Part shown: positions 8,321-17,044 of the stretch, in pieces
Numbering within the stretch: position 1 is the first letter of the stretch
Layout of the letters: every line of letters starts with the position of its first letter
Assembly: GCA_044237765.1 (NCBI GenBank)
Contig: JBIIEQ010000025.1
Span: 1 to 41,371 of the forward strand
Source of the DNA: UBA6136 sp044237765
Lineage (GTDB): Bacteria; Pseudomonadota; Gammaproteobacteria; Methylococcales; Methylococcaceae
Direction of reading: 5' to 3'
DNA length: 41,371 bases
Notes under the pieces: generated by a model
Database searches by the model: none
What the model saw: only the letters and a program-made list of their open reading frames with translations
What the model was told of the DNA's origin: nothing
Position numbers and translations under genes: made by a program

Positions 8321-10969
8321 TCAGGAAGCCCCTACCAGACCAATGATGGTGTCCTTCAGTTCCTGCATTTCAGCGGCGTCACTGAGGGGCTGATTGTTCT
8401 GGCCGGTAAGATAAAAAATATCCTCGGCCCGACTGCCGATGGTCGAAATGCGGGCATTGAACAGCCGGGCGCTGCACAACGAAAAGGCCCGTCCCACCTT
8501 CGACAGCAGCCCCGGACGGTCGGTGGCGATCAGTTCCAGCACGGTATAGCGCTGCTGCGGATCCTCGTGAAAATAGACCTGCGTCGGCACGCTGAAGTGA
8601 CGGATCTGTCGAGACTCACGGCGCTGAACCTTGAACGGCGCCTGGGTACTTCCGGTCAGGCACTCGCGGAGCTTCACACAAATCTGCACCTGCCGGAGAG
8701 GATCCCGAATCGGTTCGCCGCTTTGCTCTAGCACATGGTAGCTATGCAGCACATGGCCCTCATGGCCGGTGATGATCCGCGCATCGAAGACCGTCAGGTT
8801 AAGCTGATCCAGTACTGCCGTGGTGTAGGCGAAGATGAAATCCTGCTGCCGGGCGTAAATGAATACCTCGGCACTTCCGCGCTGACTGACGGGCCTGAGC
8901 AGAATCAGCGGCAAATCATCAGGCTGCGCATTGAGCAGCGCAATGGTGTGCCAGGCGGCCTCCTCGGGGAGATAGCGCAGAAAATATTCGTCATTCAGTA
9001 CCGTGTTCCAGACGCGATCGATCACGGGATCGCTCACGCCCAGTTGCAGCAACAGGGCGCGACTTTCCGATTTCACCGCCTCTATTTTCTCGGCCTGCTC
9101 CAGCGGTTTGGCCAGCCCACGGCGGAACACCCAGCGGGTTTGCAGATAAAGCTCGCGCAGCAGGGCATCCTTCCAAGAATTCCACAAACCGGGATTGGTG
9201 GCGCGGATATCGGCCACCGTGAGCAGATAGAGATGATCCAGCGTGGCCTGGTCACCCACGGCGGTGGCGAAGGCATGAATCACATCCGGGTCGTTGATGT
9301 CCTTGCGCTGGGCCGTCAACGACATCAGGAGGTGATTCTGCACCAGCCAGCAGACCAGCCCCGTTTCGCGCGCGCTGATGCCGTGACGCTGGCAGAAATC
9401 CTGGGCGATGGTGGCGCCTATGGTCGAGTGATCCCCCCCCGCGCCTTTGGCAATGTCGTGCATCAGGGCCGCCACGTATAGCAGCTCCGGCCTGGCGATC
9501 AGCTCATACACCTCGTTCGTGAGGGGGTGATCGGGCCGATGTGCATCAAGGGCAAAACGCCGCAGATTGCGGATGACGAAAAGGGTGTGCTCGTCCACCG
9601 TATAGACGTGGAAAAGGTCGTACTGCATCCGCCCGACCACCCGGGCAAACGCCGGGATATAGGCCGCCAATACCCCGTAGCGATTCATCCGCCGAAGCTG
9701 GTTGGTCACCCCGATCGGCTGCCTGAGTATGGACATGAACAGCTGGCATGCCTGGGGATTATTTCGGAAGGCATCGTCGATCAGATACAGGTGCTGACGA
9801 ATCAGACGGATGGTCGAGGCGCGAATGCCCTTGAGCTCCGGATGGGTCTGCAGCAACAAAAAGATCTCGAAGATGGCCAGCGGGTGCTCCCGGAACACCT
9901 CGGGCTGCATGACTTCGATATAGCGATTGATGGACTGGAAATTTTCATCGAGCGGCTTGATGACGAAATCTTCGTCACTATTCAGCGCCACCTCCTTGAA
10001 CAACTGCATCAACAGTTCGTTCAGCCGCTCCAGCCCCATGACCGTGCGGTAATAAAGCTGCATGAACTGCTCGACCGCCTGGTTGACGTTCTGATCCTGC
10101 ACCCCAAACTGCCGCGCCAGATCCTTCTGGTATTCGAACAGCAGCCGATCCTCGGCACGATCGGTCATGGCATGCAGGGCAAAACGGATTTCCCAGAGAA
10201 AATCCCGCGCCTTGATCAGTTCGACATATTCCGCCTCGGTGAGCCATCCCTCCTGAACCAGATTCAGCGAACGCGTGTTGTAGTGGCGCTTGATGATCCA
10301 GCTCATGCTCTGGATATCGCGTAAACCACCCGGACCTTCCTTGATGTTGGGTTCCAGGTTATAGGCCGTATCGTGATACTTCGCGTAACGCGCCGCCTGC
10401 TCGATCAGCTTGGCCTCGAAGAACTCGGCCGACGGCCAGAGATGCTGCGGACCCAGGGCTGACCAGAGTCTGTCGTAAAGAGCGGCCGATCCGAGAATGA
10501 GCCGGGACTCCAGGAGGTTGGTCATGACTGTCTGGTCACCCCGCGCCTGCTCAAAGCAATCAGCCAGACCGCGGACACTCTGGGCCGGCTTCAGGCCGAT
10601 ATCCCAGAGAAAATTGAGGAACCCCGCCAGGCGATCATCCAGAGCGGGCTCGGCCCCGGGCCTCTCATCGCAAAGGACGAGAATATCGATGTCCGAATAG
10701 GGGTGCAGTTCCTGCCTTCCATACCCTCCAACGGCAACCAGGGCAAGGTGGTCGCTATCCTCGGCCAGAAACTGATTCCAGGCCATCATCAGGATTTCAT
10801 CCATGAAATCCGAACGCTTGCGGATCAGTTCGGCCGCCGGCGTCCCCCCTCGAAAACGCTCGATCAACTGGGCCTGGTGCGCCCTGATGCAGTCACTGAA
10901 AACCTGATAGAGGTCAGCGGGGGCATACCCCCCCTGCTCAACCCAGTGTCTTAAGGTTTCCGTTTTCAA
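8321..10969 (-). CDS. glnD: Bifunctional [protein-PII] uridylyltransferase / uridylyl-removing enzyme
   Basis: GlnD adds and removes UMP on PII proteins in response to glutamine, setting nitrogen regulation. The domains appear in order. The nucleotidyltransferase domain has GGYGRQELHPYSDIDILVL (81-99, Asp93 and Asp95 as metal ligands). A PII-UTase helical region follows. The HD hydrolase domain has HDIAKG near residue 505. Two C-terminal ACT domains (about 700-880) include DRPGLLSKVGRAFS. The 882-residue length is typical. The start overlaps the end of map by 32 bases, and map-glnD is a conserved pair. No other Met lies close to the N-terminus. Confidence 0.97.
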   Translation of the reverse strand: MKTETLRHWVEQGGYAPADLYQVFSDCIRAHQAQLIERFRGGTPAAELIRKRSDFMDEILMMAWNQFLAEDSDHLALVAVGGYGRQELHPYSDIDILVLCDERPGAEPALDDRLAGFLNFLWDIGLKPAQSVRGLADCFEQARGDQTVMTNLLESRLILGSAALYDRLWSALGPQHLWPSAEFFEAKLIEQAARYAKYHDTAYNLEPNIKEGPGGLRDIQSMSWIIKRHYNTRSLNLVQEGWLTEAEYVELIKARDFLWEIRFALHAMTDRAEDRLLFEYQKDLARQFGVQDQNVNQAVEQFMQLYYRTVMGLERLNELLMQLFKEVALNSDEDFVIKPLDENFQSINRYIEVMQPEVFREHPLAIFEIFLLLQTHPELKGIRASTIRLIRQHLYLIDDAFRNNPQACQLFMSILRQPIGVTNQLRRMNRYGVLAAYIPAFARVVGRMQYDLFHVYTVDEHTLFVIRNLRRFALDAHRPDHPLTNEVYELIARPELLYVAALMHDIAKGAGGDHSTIGATIAQDFCQRHGISARETGLVCWLVQNHLLMSLTAQRKDINDPDVIHAFATAVGDQATLDHLYLLTVADIRATNPGLWNSWKDALLRELYLQTRWVFRRGLAKPLEQAEKIEAVKSESRALLLQLGVSDPVIDRVWNTVLNDEYFLRYLPEEAAWHTIALLNAQPDDLPLILLRPVSQRGSAEVFIYARQQDFIFAYTTAVLDQLNLTVFDARIITGHEGHVLHSYHVLEQSGEPIRDPLRQVQICVKLRECLTGSTQAPFKVQRRESRQIRHFSVPTQVYFHEDPQQRYTVLELIATDRPGLLSKVGRAFSLCSARLFNARISTIGSRAEDIFYLTGQNNQPLSDAAEMQELKDTIIGLVGAS

Positions 10970-11738
10970 TGGCTTCAGCTTCCTGTTTTCGCAGCGTCAA
11001 TATTTCGTGACCGGTGTCCGTCACCAGAATGGTGTGCTCCCATTGCGCCGACAGGCTATGGTCCTTGGTGACCGCCGTCCAGCCGTCCGGCAGGATCTTC
11101 ATGTGGCGCTTGCCCTGATTAATCATGGGCTCGATGGTAAAGATCATGCCCGCCTCCATGGTCATTCCCGTGCCCGCCTTGCCATAGTGCAGCACATGCG
11201 GCTCCTCGTGAAACTCACGGCCGATGCCGTGACCACAGAACTCCTGCACCACCGAATAGCCGTGGGATTCGGCATGCTGCTGGATGGCCTGGCCAATATC
11301 GCCCAATTGTCGGCCGGGCCTCACCTGCTCGATGCCTAGGTAAAGCGCTTCCTGACAAACCCGGGCCAGACGACTGGCGCGGATGGGCACATCACCGACC
11401 AGGAACATCTGGCTGGTGTCGCCGTGATAGCCGTCCTTGATGACCGTGATATCGACATTGATGATATCGCCGCTCTTAAGCTTCTTCGGTCCGGGAATAC
11501 CGTGGCAAATGGTGTGATTGACCGAGGTACAGATCGATTTCGGAAATCCCTTGTAATTGAGTGGTGCGGGAATGACCTTTTGCACATTGACCATGTAGTC
11601 ATGACAGATACGATCCAGTTCCTCCGTCGTTACACCCGGAATGACATAGGGCTCTATCATTTCGAGCACCTCCGCCGCCAAGCGGCCGGCAATCCGCATT
11701 TTCTCTATCTCATCGGGCGTCTTGATGCTGATGCTCAT
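10938..11738 (-). CDS. map: Methionine aminopeptidase type I
   Basis: Map removes the initiator methionine from nascent proteins. The 266-residue sequence has the pita-bread metal site: His79 in NHTICHG, Asp96 and Asp107 (VDITVIKDGYHGDTS), His170 (GHGIGREFHEEPHV) and Glu203 (TIEPM). It is transcribed divergently from rpsB, the common arrangement in this group, and runs into glnD. No strong Shine-Dalgarno sequence was seen before the ATG. Confidence 0.97.
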   Translation of the reverse strand: MSISIKTPDEIEKMRIAGRLAAEVLEMIEPYVIPGVTTEELDRICHDYMVNVQKVIPAPLNYKGFPKSICTSVNHTICHGIPGPKKLKSGDIINVDITVIKDGYHGDTSQMFLVGDVPIRASRLARVCQEALYLGIEQVRPGRQLGDIGQAIQQHAESHGYSVVQEFCGHGIGREFHEEPHVLHYGKAGTGMTMEAGMIFTIEPMINQGKRHMKILPDGWTAVTKDHSLSAQWEHTILVTDTGHEILTLRKQEAEAIENGNLKTLG

Positions 11739-11809
11739 TGGCTGGTGTATGAAGGCGCGACATGAGCCTTGGAAGGGCGCGTGCGGCGGCGCCGGGTTGG
11801 GCGCATGGA

Positions 11810-11838
11810 TTGTTGAGGCAAGCGGTTCATGTTATAAA
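11810..11838 (+). promoter_or_regulatory. Probable rpsB promoter
   Basis: TTGTTG (11810-11815) and TATAAA (11833-11838) have a 17-base spacer. The -10 matches at 5 of 6 positions and the -35 at 3 of 6. Transcription would start just before the T-rich stretch near 11845, leaving a leader of about 115 bases before rpsB. Confidence 0.55.
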
Positions 11839-11857
11839 GGCCTGCTTTTTTTAGCAA

Positions 11858-11958
11858 CCACACACACATATCGTCACGTTCGGCAGGGTGCCCACCTTAT
11901 CCTCGGATAGGGCTGGTCTCCGGGCGGGATATGTGGAGGCTCAACCCTGAAGGAGAAA
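11858..11958 (+). ncRNA. rpsB leader, S2-responsive type (resembles Rfam t44)
   Basis: The leader carries CACACATAT (11863-11871), which can pair with ATATGTG (11929-11935), enclosing an internal G/C-rich region with at least one smaller hairpin (CCTTATCC/GGATAGG near 11895-11911). The conserved-looking segment ATATGTGGAGGCTCAACCC just before the rpsB Shine-Dalgarno resembles the gammaproteobacterial S2 leader, through which S2 represses its own operon. The assignment is from remembered family features and location; no covariance model was run. Confidence 0.6.
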
Positions 11959-11961
11959 TTG

Positions 11962-12729
11962 ATGTCGAACGTCACAATGCGTCAAATGCTGGAGGCCGGT
12001 GTTCATTTCGGTCACCAGACGCGTTACTGGAACCCCAAGATGGCACCGTTTATTTTTGGTGCCCGCAGCAACATCCACATTATCAATCTTGAAAAGACCC
12101 TTCCTCTTTTCAATGGTGCCATGAGCTATCTGGAACAGGTCGCCGCCAAACGCGGCAAGGTTCTGTTCGTAGGCACCAAGCGCACCACCCGCGCCGTAGT
12201 TCAGGAAGAGGCACTGCGTTGCGGTATGCCCTTCGTCAATCACCGCTGGCTGGGCGGCATGCTCACCAACTTCAAGACCATCAAGCAGTCCGTCGCGCGC
12301 ATGAAGGAACTCGAAGCCATGCGTGACGATGGTCGCCTGCAGCGCTTCAGCAAAAAGGAAGGCCTGGGCATGATGCGCGAACTGGACAAACTGGTCAGCA
12401 GCATGGGCGGTATTCGCGACATGGATCGCCTCCCCGATGCGCTTTTCGTCCTGGATGTCGGTTATGAGCACAACGCCATCAGCGAAGCGCGCAAGCTGGG
12501 CATCCCGGTAATCGGCGTGGTCGACACCAACAACAATCCTGCGGGAATCGACTTCATCATTCCCGGCAACGATGACTCCATTCGCGCCGTACAGCTCTAT
12601 GTTCAGAGCGCCGCTACGTCCATCCTGCAAGGCAAGGCCAACAGCCTGACCGCTGCTGCGACGGGCGAAGACGAATTCGTCGAAATGGATGCCGTTCCGG
12701 TCGCCACCGAGGTTGAAGCGGGAGCTTAA
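11962..12729 (+). CDS. rpsB: 30S ribosomal protein S2
   Basis: S2 is a late-assembling small-subunit protein. The sequence has MRQMLEAGVHFGHQTRYWNPKM, MAPFIFGARSNIHIIN, HRWLGGMLTNFKT and DTNNNPAGIDFIIPGNDDS, all diagnostic. I start at ATG 11962 (255 residues) because AGGAG lies at 11951-11955, six bases upstream; the preceding in-frame TTG is not needed. It begins the plus-strand translation operon and is followed by a terminator-like hairpin before tsf. Confidence 0.98.
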   Translation: MSNVTMRQMLEAGVHFGHQTRYWNPKMAPFIFGARSNIHIINLEKTLPLFNGAMSYLEQVAAKRGKVLFVGTKRTTRAVVQEEALRCGMPFVNHRWLGGMLTNFKTIKQSVARMKELEAMRDDGRLQRFSKKEGLGMMRELDKLVSSMGGIRDMDRLPDALFVLDVGYEHNAISEARKLGIPVIGVVDTNNNPAGIDFIIPGNDDSIRAVQLYVQSAATSILQGKANSLTAAATGEDEFVEMDAVPVATEVEAGA

Positions 12730-12772
12730 TGTTCCTGAACACGGGCCACTAATCCGCGTCAGGGATGAACGG

Positions 12773-12800
12773 AAAACGCCTCCAGCCCTGGGGGCGTTTT
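12773..12800 (+). terminator. Intrinsic terminator or attenuator between rpsB and tsf
   Basis: AAAACGCC and GGCGTTTT form an A/U-flanked stem around TCCAGCCCTGGG, ending in TTTTG. An rpsB-tsf intergenic terminator giving partial read-through is known from enteric bacteria, so this probably reduces tsf relative to rpsB rather than ending the operon. Confidence 0.75.
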
Positions 12801-12862
12801 GTTAGGCATGGACCGCCCAGATTTTCAAACATCACGAATCAAAACAGACAGAGGATCGCTTA

Positions 12863-13750
12863 ATGTCGAATATTACGGCTGGAATGGTGAAGGAACTGCG
12901 TGAGCGCACCGGTTCCGGCATGATGGAATGCAAGAAAGCGCTGACGGAAACCAATGGGGATCTCGAAGCGGCGGTCGAACTGATGCGCAAGGCGGGTCTC
13001 GCCAAGGCCGACAAGAAATCCGGCCGCACCGCCGCCGAAGGCTGCGTCTGCTGCAAGTCCAGCGCCGACGGCAAGCGCGCCGCCATCGTTGAAATCAACA
13101 GCGAAACCGACTTCGTTGCCAAGGGCGATGATTTCGTCGAATTCGCCAACCTGGTGGCCCAGACCGCTCTGGAATCCAACGCCAACACGCTCGAAGAATT
13201 GCTGGAAGTGAAGATTGCTTCCACCGGAGCCACCATCGAGGAAACCCGCCGCGCCATGGTCGCCAAGATTGGCGAAAACATCGCCGTTCGTCGTTTCGAG
13301 CGCTTTGCTGCCCCGGAAGGTTCCGTGGCCAGCTACCTGCATGGCAGCCGCATCGGCGTACTGGTCGAACTCACCGGCGGTGATGCAGAACTCGGCCGGG
13401 ACATCGCCATGCACGTGGCGGCCAGCAAACCGGCCTGTGTCGATGAAACCGGCGTGGATCCCGAAATCGTCGAAAAGGAAAAGGCCATCTTCAGTGCCCA
13501 GGCAGAAGCCAGCGGCAAGCCGGCCAATGTCATTGAAAAAATGGTCGAAGGCCGCGTGAAGAAATTCCTGGGTGAAATCACCCTGGTGGGTCAGCCCTTC
13601 GTCAAGGACCCCGATCAGACCGTTGCTCAACTGTTGGCGAACAAGGGTGCCAAGGTGGCCCGTTTTGTTCGTCTGGAAGTGGGCGAAGGCATCGAGAAGG
13701 TCGAAAGCAATTTTGCCGAAGAGGTTATGGCTCAAGTCAGAGCCTCCTAA
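12863..13750 (+). CDS. tsf: Translation elongation factor Ts
   Basis: EF-Ts is the GDP/GTP exchange factor for EF-Tu. The N-terminal UBA-like part shows VKELRERTGSGMMECKKAL (8-26) and the core contains EINSETDFVAKGDDF (residues near 80), both signatures. Length is 295, typical of gammaproteobacteria. The segment EGCVCCKSSADGKRAA has two adjacent cysteines, slightly unusual but in a variable loop. AGAGGATCGCTTA precedes the ATG, giving a ribosome binding site about nine bases upstream. Confidence 0.98.
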   Translation: MSNITAGMVKELRERTGSGMMECKKALTETNGDLEAAVELMRKAGLAKADKKSGRTAAEGCVCCKSSADGKRAAIVEINSETDFVAKGDDFVEFANLVAQTALESNANTLEELLEVKIASTGATIEETRRAMVAKIGENIAVRRFERFAAPEGSVASYLHGSRIGVLVELTGGDAELGRDIAMHVAASKPACVDETGVDPEIVEKEKAIFSAQAEASGKPANVIEKMVEGRVKKFLGEITLVGQPFVKDPDQTVAQLLANKGAKVARFVRLEVGEGIEKVESNFAEEVMAQVRAS

Positions 13751-13841
13751 GCCTCGGGAATCGACGACAGGCTGGGCGCTCCCAACCGGAGGTCCGGCCT
13801 GACCGATTTAGACCACCACTGACTGACCCGACACCAGACCG

Positions 13842-14570
13842 ATGAGTACACCAAAATACAAGCGCATTTTGCTGAAACTGAGCGGCGAAGCCCTGATGGG
13901 TGACCAGGGGGGCGGTATTGATTCCGCAACCATCCGTCGCCTGGCCCTGGAGGTTGCCGATCTCTGCAACGCCGGCGTCGAGGTCGGACTGGTGATGGGT
14001 GGCGGCAACATCATTCGCGGCGCACAAACGGCGGGCGAAGGATTGGAGCGGGTTACCGGCGACTACATGGGCATGCTGGCGACCGTCCTCAACGCCCTCG
14101 CCATGCAGGATGCACTTGAATATCACGGTCGCCCGGTCCGGGTCATGTCGGCACTCAAGATCAATCAGGTGTGCGAGGACTACATCCGCCGCCGCGCCAT
14201 ACGCCATCTGGAAAAAGGCCGGGTGGTGATCTTCGCAGCCGGCACCGGCAACCCCTTCTTCACCACTGATACGGCAGCCAGCCTTCGATCCATCGAGATC
14301 AACGCCGAACTGCTGATCAAGGCCACCAAGGTCGATGGGGTCTACACCGCTGACCCGATGAAGGATCCAGCGGCTACCCTCTACAAGCGACTGACTTATG
14401 ACGAGGCACTGGACCAACGGCTCAATGTCATGGATGCTTCGGCCCTGGTCCTGTGTCGCGACCATGACATGCCACTGCGTGTCATGAACGTTTTCGAGCC
14501 CGGCGCCGTCATGCGACTGGTGATGGGCGAGGACATCGGCTCTCTGATAGAAACGGGTAAATCAGCATGA
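13842..14570 (+). CDS. pyrH: Uridylate kinase
   Basis: PyrH phosphorylates UMP to UDP and is a hexameric amino-acid-kinase-fold enzyme. Motifs include KRILLKLSGEALMG (6-19), GLVMGGGNIIRG, DYMGMLATVLNALAMQDALE and AAGTGNPFFTTDTAASLR, then LIKATKVDGVYTADP. Length is 242. The 91 bases after tsf show no terminator with a U-tract. The ATG lacks a good Shine-Dalgarno. Its end overlaps frr by ATGA. Confidence 0.98.
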   Translation: MSTPKYKRILLKLSGEALMGDQGGGIDSATIRRLALEVADLCNAGVEVGLVMGGGNIIRGAQTAGEGLERVTGDYMGMLATVLNALAMQDALEYHGRPVRVMSALKINQVCEDYIRRRAIRHLEKGRVVIFAAGTGNPFFTTDTAASLRSIEINAELLIKATKVDGVYTADPMKDPAATLYKRLTYDEALDQRLNVMDASALVLCRDHDMPLRVMNVFEPGAVMRLVMGEDIGSLIETGKSA

Positions 14571-15124
14571 TCGACGATCTACAAAAACGTACTGCGGAGC
14601 GCATGAGCAAGAGCATCGACTCACTCAAGCACGAACTGGCCAAGATCCGCACTGGCCGCGCTCATCCGAGCCTGCTCGATCACATCGTCGTGTCCTATTA
14701 CGGGAATGATGTACCTCTGAGCCAGACAGCCAACGTCACGATTGAAGATGCCCGCACCCTGGCGGTGACTCCGTGGGAGCGAAACATGATTCAGGCTATC
14801 GAGAAGGCCATCATGAGTTCCGACCTCGGCTTGAATCCCAACACTACCGGCACGGTCATTCGTGTCCCCATGCCGCCCCTAACCGAGGAACGTCGCCGCG
14901 ACCTGATCAAGGTCGTCCGGCATGAGGCGGAAAATGCCAAGGTGGCCATCCGCAACATCCGCCGGGATGCCAATACCGAACTGAAGAATGCCCTGAAGGA
15001 CAAGCTGGTTTCGGAAGATGAAGAACGCCGCAGCCAGGAACAGGTCCAGAAACTGACCGATCAGTACGTCAAGGAAGTCGACTCTGTTCTGGAGAAAAAA
15101 GAAACGGACCTGATGGCGATCTGA
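14567..15124 (+). CDS. frr: Ribosome recycling factor
   Basis: RRF with EF-G splits the post-termination ribosome. The 185-residue protein has the expected length and motifs: LAKIRTGRAHPSLLD (26-40), WERNMIQAIEKAIMSSDLGLNP and GTVIRVPMPPLTEERRRDL. It is coupled to pyrH by an ATGA overlap, the conserved pyrH-frr arrangement. Confidence 0.98.
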   Translation: MIDDLQKRTAERMSKSIDSLKHELAKIRTGRAHPSLLDHIVVSYYGNDVPLSQTANVTIEDARTLAVTPWERNMIQAIEKAIMSSDLGLNPNTTGTVIRVPMPPLTEERRRDLIKVVRHEAENAKVAIRNIRRDANTELKNALKDKLVSEDEERRSQEQVQKLTDQYVKEVDSVLEKKETDLMAI

Positions 15125-15232
15125 GCACCCAGTTAGGCAAGGACCCGAGATTGTCCGCCTTCCATTTTCACACCAAAGGGTCCAATGGCATGAGGATCCC
15201 GGGGTCTCATCACGCATAACCCGGTGATTGAC

Positions 15233-15985
15233 ATGACTGTTTCTCAGTCTCCCTATTCAAGCGTACCCAGGCATGTGGCCATCATCATGGATGGCAACGG
15301 CCGCTGGGCCAAGAAACGCTTTCTGCCGCGTCACGCCGGACATCGCGCCGGCGTCAGTTCGGTTCGAAAAACCGTGGAAGGGTGCATCGCGCATGGGGTG
15401 GAGGTGTTGACCTTGTTCGCCTTCAGCAGCGAGAACTGGCGGAGGCCTGCACAGGAAGTGTCCCTACTGATGGAGCTATTCATCGTCAGCCTGGAGCGCG
15501 AAACCCGCAAGCTGCACGAGAACGGCGTCAGGCTGCGGGTCATTGGCGACCGAACCGCGTTTGCTCCGTTGCTGCAGCACAAAATCGCGGAAGCCGAAAC
15601 CATGACCTCCGGCAATCAGAGACTGACCCTGGTGATCGCCGCCAATTATGGCGGGCGCTGGGACATCGCCGAGGCGACACGCCAACTGGCCGCCGAAGTG
15701 GAAAGTGGCACGCTAACCCCTGCCGACATCACACCCGAGCATATCGAAGCCCGCCTCTCGCTGGCCGATCTGCCCGAACCGGATCTTTTCATCCGCACCG
15801 GCGGCGAGCAGCGCATCAGCAATTTCCTGCTCTGGCAGCTGGCCTACACCGAACTGCATTTCACGCCCCTGCTCTGGCCAGAATTCAACGAAACCGCCTT
15901 CGAAGCGGCGCTAGCCAGCTTCGCCAGCCGGCAAAGACGCTTCGGCCAGACCGGCGACCAGATTGAAAACCAGCCTACTCGCTGA
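15233..15985 (+). CDS. uppS: Undecaprenyl diphosphate synthase
   Basis: This cis-prenyltransferase makes the C55 carrier for peptidoglycan and O-antigen. It shows HVAIIMDGNGRWAKKR with the catalytic Asp, HRAGVSSVRKTVE, LTLFAFSSENWRRP and PDLFIRTGGEQRISNFLLWQ. I choose ATG 15233 (250 residues) because GGTGA lies five bases upstream; an in-frame GTG at 15224 would add three residues. It stands in the frr-uppS-cdsA-dxr order typical of Proteobacteria. Confidence 0.97.
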   Translation: MTVSQSPYSSVPRHVAIIMDGNGRWAKKRFLPRHAGHRAGVSSVRKTVEGCIAHGVEVLTLFAFSSENWRRPAQEVSLLMELFIVSLERETRKLHENGVRLRVIGDRTAFAPLLQHKIAEAETMTSGNQRLTLVIAANYGGRWDIAEATRQLAAEVESGTLTPADITPEHIEARLSLADLPEPDLFIRTGGEQRISNFLLWQLAYTELHFTPLLWPEFNETAFEAALASFASRQRRFGQTGDQIENQPTR

Positions 15986-16024
15986 TCCCCTAAACCCAAC
16001 CCATAACCAACCCGTAACGATCCC

Positions 16025-17044
16025 ATGCTGAAGAACCGAATCATCACGGCGTCCCTGCTGGCGCCGTTAATCATTGCCGCCATCCTCTTTCTGTCACCCG
16101 ACGGTTTCGCCATGCTCTGGGGCACCATCATTCTGCTGGGCGCCTGGGAATGGGCCGGACTGTCCGGTCTTGAGCAGAGGGGCCGCATCGGGTTCACGGC
16201 GGCCATCCTTGCCATCTTGATCGCCGCGCGCTACTTCGCCCTCTACTGGGCACCCGGTGAATTGCCAATCTGGTTCTATGCGCCGGTCGTGCTGTGGTGG
16301 GCCATATGGGGCATCGCCTTTCGCCGCGCACCGGAGAAACTCGTCAAAACCCGTTACTCCGTCACCGCCCGCCTGCTCAGCGGGGCCCTGGTCCTGATAT
16401 CCGGCTGGGCACTGATGGTGTGGCTGAGACTGAATTTTTCCGAATATCAGGTGCTCTATCTGGTGCTGCTGATTTGGCTGGCCGATATCGCCGCCTACTT
16501 TGTCGGCAAGCGCTGGGGCTTTGCCAAGCTGGTCGAAGCCGTCAGCCCCGGCAAAACGATCGAAGGTGTTTACGGAGCACTCGCGGCGGCGATCGTGACC
16601 GCCATTCCGGTCGGCCTTTGGGTCGGCATGGAAGCCATGACCCTGATCGATTTTGTATTCCTTTCGCTGCTGACGGTGGCCTTTTCCGTGTGTGGCGACC
16701 TGTTCGAAAGCCTGGCCAAGCGTGTCCGCGGCGTCAAGGACAGTAGCGGATTATTGCCGGGCCATGGCGGCGTACTCGACCGTATCGACAGCCTGCTCTC
16801 GGCCGTGGCTGTTTTCTACGCCGGCTCGTTGCTCATCCCCATATTCCTGATGATGGGCCCCATGATGGAACCTGAAATCATCATGCAAATGGACGAGGTG
16901 CCGGCGTTGGAAGACGGTCCGGCCGATCACCATCACGATGGCCCGATGGATATCACCCCGTCCGATTCGGAAGCGGAGCCGCCCGGCATGGAGGTAGCCC
17001 CCGAAACGGACGATCACGCCAACCCACCGGAGGCCGGACAATGA
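16025..17044 (+). CDS. cdsA: Phosphatidate cytidylyltransferase with an unusual C-terminal tail
   Basis: CdsA makes CDP-diacylglycerol at the inner membrane. The first 275 residues form a normal multi-spanning protein, with the family signature in SLAKRVRGVKDSSGLLPGHGG followed by LDRIDSLLSA. After the last membrane helix, residues 276-339 form an extra hydrophilic tail rich in Met, Asp, Glu, Pro and His (includes DHHHDGP and MEVAPETDD), absent from typical CdsA of about 270-285 residues. The tail is in frame and ends in an ATGA overlap with dxr, so it is not a simple run-on into noncoding DNA. Its function is unknown. Confidence 0.95.
   Translation: MLKNRIITASLLAPLIIAAILFLSPDGFAMLWGTIILLGAWEWAGLSGLEQRGRIGFTAAILAILIAARYFALYWAPGELPIWFYAPVVLWWAIWGIAFRRAPEKLVKTRYSVTARLLSGALVLISGWALMVWLRLNFSEYQVLYLVLLIWLADIAAYFVGKRWGFAKLVEAVSPGKTIEGVYGALAAAIVTAIPVGLWVGMEAMTLIDFVFLSLLTVAFSVCGDLFESLAKRVRGVKDSSGLLPGHGGVLDRIDSLLSAVAVFYAGSLLIPIFLMMGPMMEPEIIMQMDEVPALEDGPADHHHDGPMDITPSDSEAEPPGMEVAPETDDHANPPEAGQ

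Noticed and set aside
9527..10324. 265-codon plus-strand frame opposite glnD
   Set aside because: Shadow of glnD; no ribosome binding site or motif.
12860..13735. 291-codon minus-strand open frame opposite tsf
   Set aside because: It mirrors the tsf codons almost exactly and has a composition (Phe, His, Gly rich) typical of antisense shadows.
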